Shown here: positions 59,760-64,000 of the stretch, piece after piece
How the letters are laid out: every line of letters starts with the position of its first letter
Numbering within the stretch: position 1 is the stretch's first letter
DNA from: Pteria penguin
Lineage: Eukaryota > Mollusca > Bivalvia > Pterioida > Pteriidae
DNA: 64,000 nucleotides
Direction of reading: 5' to 3'
Assembly: GCA_035048485.1 (NCBI GenBank)
Contig: CM068585.1
Location: 58,717,618-58,781,617 of the forward strand
Translations under genes and position numbers: made by a program
Notes under the pieces: generated by a model
Databases searched by the model: none
What the model saw: only the letters and a program-made list of their open reading frames with translations
What the model was told of the DNA's origin: nothing

Positions 59760-59820
59760 TTATCCGTTATCTGATCGGAGCAAAAAAAGAATAAAATACA
59801 AATAAAGGCTTTATAATAGA
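56860..59820 (+). repeat. Segmental repeat, copy 2 (with Helentron-like insertion)
   Basis: Homologous to 53160-54120 and interrupted by the element at 57927-59759. After that insertion the homology resumes (ATCTGATCGGAGCAAAAAAA, AAATAAAGGCTTTATAATAG). The 47-bp minisatellite here has about 13 copies (57095-57735). Confidence 0.8.
57927..59759 (+). mobile_element. Helentron-like non-autonomous element, ~1.83 kb
   Basis: 5' end AACAAGAGGCCCAAGTGGGC with TATATCGCTCAC; 3' end a hairpin AGCTCACTTGAGCC/GGCTCAGGTGAGCT followed by AAAA and preceded by a GGACGGACGACGGACAA tract. The interior carries two direct copies of a ~495-bp unit (58430 and 58920 onward, each with TGGTGGCGCCACCT-like), and a palindrome at 59570-59695. 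No rolling-circle protein is encoded. The family name is inference from the microsatellite-plus-hairpin end. Confidence 0.7.
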
Positions 59821-60727
59821 AATTCAGTTTATATTGAAATAAAGGCAGTTTTTTTAAGTTCAGTTATTACGCACTATGATGCAATACTTAGCTCGTATTT
59901 TATGGATTACTAATCATTGCGGAAGTTAATAAAATAGACATATATATAGGATGATATGAGAAGAAGGAACATCGCTTGATCGGACCACGTGTCACGTGAT
60001 CTGAACTGAAAACCTGGTGCATTTTGCGAGAGTCGGTTTTTCCGAAGTCACAAAGAGAAATGTGTGCTCATATTGAACGATTTTTATAATATCAGGGTCT
60101 TTCAAAGGGCGAATCCAGCAATGTTTGAGAGAGAGGAGGGGGGGGGGGGGGAATCCACCTTTAAATCTATTCAGAAAGTATGGGGGGTTTTCTTCTTCAA
60201 TCATGACCATTATTTTAGTACAAAAAAGCTGGGGACGGACCAACATACCCTAATAACACCCTTCTTTATCTGCCTTTCCACCTTCTGTGTTCACATTGGT
60301 GGATATAAATGAAGAAGGGCAGGGGTTGCAACACCTCTTTTGTCGGAAAAAAATTACTCCCAAAAAGGTCATTTTTAACCATTTTCACGAACAGTACAAA
60401 ACATTAGTCATGGGAGGCTGTAACAACCGCCCCCTCCCTCTTTCCAAAATTTCTATATCCGTCTGTGGTTCATATTGAATTTTATGAAGGTCGGTATAAG
60501 CCCCAATCAGTCAATGGACTTTTATCATGGCAGTGTCGTTAGGAGACCCTAGTGGCCCCCTCTCCCCCTTGACTTGTCAAGTAGATACGTCGCTTTACTA
60601 TATAAGAGATAAAGTTTAGCCCGCAATGGACTTTGATTCAGTAACATTACCACATAGGATATCATCACATCGTGTCAGCTGATGAAGGTAATTACAAGGT
60701 GGCTATAATAAGCTTGTTCCTGCATCT

Positions 60728-60866
60728 TTTATTGACATATATTGTAAATATCATGTCTTTACTACTATGTGTATCGTATGTTAACATCATATCGTTAATA
60801 CTATATGTATCGTATGTAAATATCATATCGATAATACTATATATATCATATGTCAATATCACATCG
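60728..60866. repeat. Tandem repeat, ~36-bp unit, about 4 copies
   Basis: Repeats of CGTATGTTAACATCATATCG and TTAATACTATATGTAT. Confidence 0.85.
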
Positions 60867-61963
60867 TTCATAGGCGGATCTAGAACTTTTTAAAAGACGG
60901 GGGAAAGGGGGGGATGTTCAGCCTCGCATGATTAATGTTAAAATGCATTATTCAGTCCGGAAAGTGGGAATGTTGCAGCGCTAAAATTGATAGAAAATTA
61001 CCTTTTTTTCTGGAGGGGGGGGGGTAATTTTTTCCAAAGATTTGTCGTTAATACTGTACAAATAATTTTCTTTGTTATTTTTCCATATAAAATAAGTAAT
61101 TTTACACACAAAAACATAGATGGACCCTCAGAGAATTCATTACCCCCCCCCCCCCCCCCACCAATTCGATAAAATTTCTGGTATTGTTCAGCAGCAGGTA
61201 ACGTCCGGTATGACCGAATGGTCAGGGAAACTGGGGAAGGGGGAGGGGGGGGGGTCATCAAACCGAATGTCCGCATATCAACATGTACTTGGTGACTCAT
61301 TGACAGTTGATTGGATGATAATGAAACATCATCCATACACTGAAAGTGCCGGATTCCATCTTCACAATAGATCGGTATGTTTATACAGCCAGTAACACCC
61401 TGTTTACCGTGTTCATATGCTTGAGAGTCGAAACCTGTGAGAACCCTGACAAAATAATAACCCCCCCTCCCCTCCCCCTTACCATCCCCTTTCTTTACTA
61501 AAAGTAAACTGAACTAAACAGTTTATTTATTTACGTAACAAAGTATTTATCTAATCCTTATTCAACTATTCATTAAATCAAATTTGACAATCGTCGGTAA
61601 GTTCTTTTTTTTTTTTTTCTTTCGGGGGAGGGGGTGTTGTACATATGCATCTTTCGGTAATTTTTTGGTATACCGCAATATGATACAAGAGATTAACATA
61701 ATGGCACAATCCAGGAATCGGCCCGGATCGAATACTTCTCTATAAAACACAGTGGCACAATCAGGAGTCGACCTGAATCGAACACTTCTGTATGAATTTT
61801 AAAAAAAGGCACATTCGTACTTTTTAAAAAATTCTTCCTTGCACTTACTGATATCTCCTGTGGAGAGTATATCCGCCGCACTTATCCGTAAAAAGCGACG
61901 TCGGCTGTTATTTAAGGTGCCATATTGATGACAGATTATTTCACCATTTAGACCACCACAGAC
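60867..61963. other. Intergenic upstream of the NRPS-like gene
   Basis: Several G- and C-runs (61014, 61143, 61241), a diverged 50-bp tandem pair (61694-61797) and unsupported small frames. The promoter and 5' UTR of the gene starting at 61964 should lie in its right part. Confidence 0.45.
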
Positions 61964-62219
61964 ATGGCAGACATGGCAGACTACGAAAAGCAGGGTGTCC
62001 TGCACGAAATGTTCACAAGACAGGCTGAAGCGACACCTACGAGAGTGGCAATCGTAGAAGATCAGAGGCGACAAATCTCGTTCGGAGACTTGAATAAAGA
62101 TTGCAATATACTGGTTGGAGGCTTGCTACGGCGGGGGGTAAAATCAGATACCTGCGTCGGAATTTATCTCTCTAAATCCATAGAGTACTCCACAGCCTAC
62201 ATTGCTATACTCAAAGCAG
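61964..62219 (+). CDS. NRPS-like gene exon 1
   Basis: Residues 1-85 plus one base. Reading on past the donor gives RIYIATDD, which does not fit the family, while splicing to 63371 does. Confidence 0.9.
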
Positions 62220-62623
62220 GTACAAGAATTTACATTGCCACCGATGATAAACTATGTAGTAAATGTCACGTGGATATTCCAAGAAATTATCTGCACAATA
62301 GAAAGAATAAAATATTTCCATTACATAGATCAATAAAGATGATCATTTGAAAAATTGAATACTCCTCCAGATATCTTGTCTATTATCGTAAATAAATATA
62401 GATCTAGAATGTTTTTCTGTAGATTCCTTTCTAAACAAAAACAGTTAAGCGCTTGGCTTGCGGCGCCGACGATCCGGGTTCGATTCCCGGGTTGCGCCAC
62501 TATGTTTAAGAGGTTGGTAACCTCCTGCTTCCATGTCGCGATATAACTGAAATATTGTTGAAAGCGACGTAAAACACCAATCAACCAACCAACAACTACA
62601 CAAAAGCAAAACAAAAGCAAAAC

Positions 62624-62677
<54 letters not shown>

Positions 62678-62705
62678 AATTAATTAATTAATAAATAAAT
62701 AAATA

Positions 62706-62737
<32 letters not shown>

Positions 62738-63026
62738 AAAGAAAACAAACAAACAAACAGATAAACTTGACGCTCTGCTTTGGAATACTTTAGCTATATG
62801 AGGTACAGGTATTCGAAAACACAGATTAACGCCCCTGAAGTTCATGATTATTAATCATTTGACCTCTATTATTACCATGATATTTGAAAATATTTCCGAG
62901 TTTCGTTGCCGTATATGAGAGCATAGGTGTTTCACAAACACATTTTGTTGTACTTTAGTTTCCCTTCTAACAAATGTTTTTCGATCAAAAAGGTGTCCGT
63001 AAAAGAAAAAGAAATAAATATTCTAA

Positions 63027-63080
<54 letters not shown>

Positions 63081-63233
63081 ATATATATACGTATGTATGT
63101 ATGTATTCATTTATAGCAAAAACGAATATGAAACCTCAAGAAATGATAGGGAGTCCTCCGAATGCAAATACCCTATGAATTAGATTAGTAACAAAAACTA
63201 CTCAAATTATCATTATTGTTGTTGTTATTGTTA

Positions 63234-63313
<80 letters not shown>

Positions 63314-63493
63314 TGGTTTTTCGTTTTTGTCACGGCATAATACTAATTTTGAAGTTCTCACTGCTTTCAGGTGGAGCATACCTCCCCTTGGATACGTCAT
63401 ACCCACAAGACCTTCTGCATTCTATCTTGAAAGACGCCAAACCAAAAGTCATACTGACATCATCTGATCTGGAAGAAAATTTGAAGAGCAAAG
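61964..63493 (+). CDS. NRPS-like adenylation-domain protein, first two coding exons (gene continues past window)
   Basis: Exon 1 (61964-62219) and exon 2 (63371-63493) join in phase 1 to give 126 residues. LHEMFTRQAEATPTRVAIVE and ISFGDLN are the start of an AMP-binding (adenylation) domain as in peptide synthetases. The splice joins ILKAG to GAYLPLDTSYP, restoring core motif A2 (LKAGGAYLPLD). This enzyme group activates an amino acid as the aminoacyl-AMP. In animals with this N-terminal arrangement, candidates are Ebony-type beta-alanyl amine synthases and AASDH-like or other NRPS-like proteins. Substrate motifs, carrier domain and terminal domain lie outside the window. Donors AG/GTACAA and AAG/GTAAGT, acceptor TTTCAG. 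MADMADYEK offers two start codons, 61964 and 61973. Confidence 0.9.
62442..62593 (+). mobile_element. SINE family 2, 5'-truncated, in NRPS-like intron 1
   Basis: B box CCGGGTTCGATTCCCGGG, GTTTAAGAGGTTGGTAACC, TCCATGTCGCGATATAACTG, GCGACGTAAAACACCAATCA with (ACCA)n tail. The A-box part is missing or badly decayed. Confidence 0.85.
62624..62760. repeat. Compound microsatellite (ATA)n, (AATA)n, (AAAG)n, (AAAC)n
   Basis: Adjacent simple repeats of four motifs. Confidence 0.95.
63028..63108. repeat. (TA)n microsatellite with GTAT tail
   Basis: About 30 TA dinucleotides followed by GTATGTATGTATG. Confidence 0.95.
63215..63314. repeat. (TTA)n microsatellite
   Basis: About 30 TTA/TTG trinucleotides, ending 56 bp upstream of exon 2. 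The long Leu or Asn open frames here are artefacts. Confidence 0.96.
63371..63493 (+). CDS. NRPS-like gene exon 2
   Basis: GAYLPLDTSYPQDLLHSILK then DAKPKVILTSSDLEENLKSK, ending in phase 1. The region from A2 towards the next adenylation motif fits the family. Confidence 0.92.
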
Positions 63494-64000
63494 GTAAGTT
63501 ATTATTATGCACATGTATGAAAAACGATCCGTATAACTTAAAGACTCTCTGCGCCTTTCATTGTAAAAAGAAGAGAAAGTACACAAAAAGGTCGACATGA
63601 AAATATTTGGTTATTCTAACAGTTACCATAACGACGTAGGACGGCTGTCCATCTTTAAAATCTTATAATTGGTACGATCATCCGGTTTTTAGCCCCATCT
63701 CTTTTTCTTTTCTTTTTCTTTTTCATTTTCTTTTTATTTTTTACTTTTGTTTTGCATTACTTTCTGGTTTATTTCTTTATTTTCTATTTATTCATTTTTT
63801 TATTTTTTCATTTTTATTTTATTTTCTATTTGTTTTTGACTTTGAGGGTTTTTGTTTACAAATACAGATAAGTATTGAGTAACAATATGAAAAAAAATTC
63901 TTTAGGTATAATTAACCATATCTTCACTTTTTAGCCAATGGAATGTTTCCATCTATTATTCAACATTTTGTTATTGTTTACGTCAGTACTTTGCTATGGA
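63494..64000 (+). other. NRPS-like gene intron 2 (incomplete)
   Basis: T-rich intron sequence to the window edge; no further exon seen. Confidence 0.6.

Noticed and set aside
63185..63467. Poly-Asn or poly-Leu proteins near 63200-63400
   Set aside because: Translation of the (TTA)n microsatellite next to NRPS-like exon 2.

Overview
The window is animal nuclear DNA, most likely from a mollusc and probably a bivalve. The evidence is split genes with GT/AG introns, a tRNA gene with internal A and B boxes, many tRNA-headed SINEs ending in (ATCA)n, a DIRS/Ngaro-type retroelement carrying an SGNH hydrolase, and tandem-core elements of the kind known from bivalves as pearl/CvA or Helentron-associated elements. 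Nothing prokaryotic is present. The species is not decided by the sequence.

Four protein genes and one tRNA gene are supported. (1) A full UTP18 gene (WD40 protein of the small-subunit processome) runs on the minus strand from 46723 to 11370 in 11 coding exons. All splice phases agree and the spliced product is 460 residues. Its first intron is about 21 kb. (2) Inside that intron, on the same strand, lies a two-exon class A peptide-type GPCR (37794 to 34976, 422 residues). (3) A secreted protein of 209 residues with internal FP-x-Y type repeats lies at 50160-49531, minus strand. (4) The first two coding exons of an NRPS-like adenylation-domain gene (Ebony-like or related) begin at 61964 on the plus strand and run off the right edge. 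A tRNA-Glu(CTC) gene at 46888-46959 lies head to head with UTP18.

Most of the remaining sequence is repeats. Left flank: a decayed tyrosine-recombinase retroelement (1-2038), small minisatellites, and a 3.9 kb array of a 21-bp unit (7057-10966). UTP18 introns: minisatellites, a pogo/Tigger-like MITE, SINEs, and a 3 kb array (20100-23106) whose unit is the 3' end of UTP18 exon 4 together with its 5' splice site. Intron 1 also holds a 5.4 kb array of a ~147-bp unit with a 14-unit higher-order period, ending in a GGAC microsatellite and a hairpin, and a giant foldback (40365-46386) interrupted by two SINEs and a Mutator-like element with a 9-bp target duplication. Right side: more minisatellites, palindromic MITEs, two old copies of one duplicated segment each carrying a different insertion, and a 1.8 kb Helentron-like element.

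The observation most worth following is the 20.1-23.1 kb array: about 32 tandem copies of a real coding exon end plus donor site, placed directly downstream of that exon in the transcribed direction. No new enzymatic or defence system was found.
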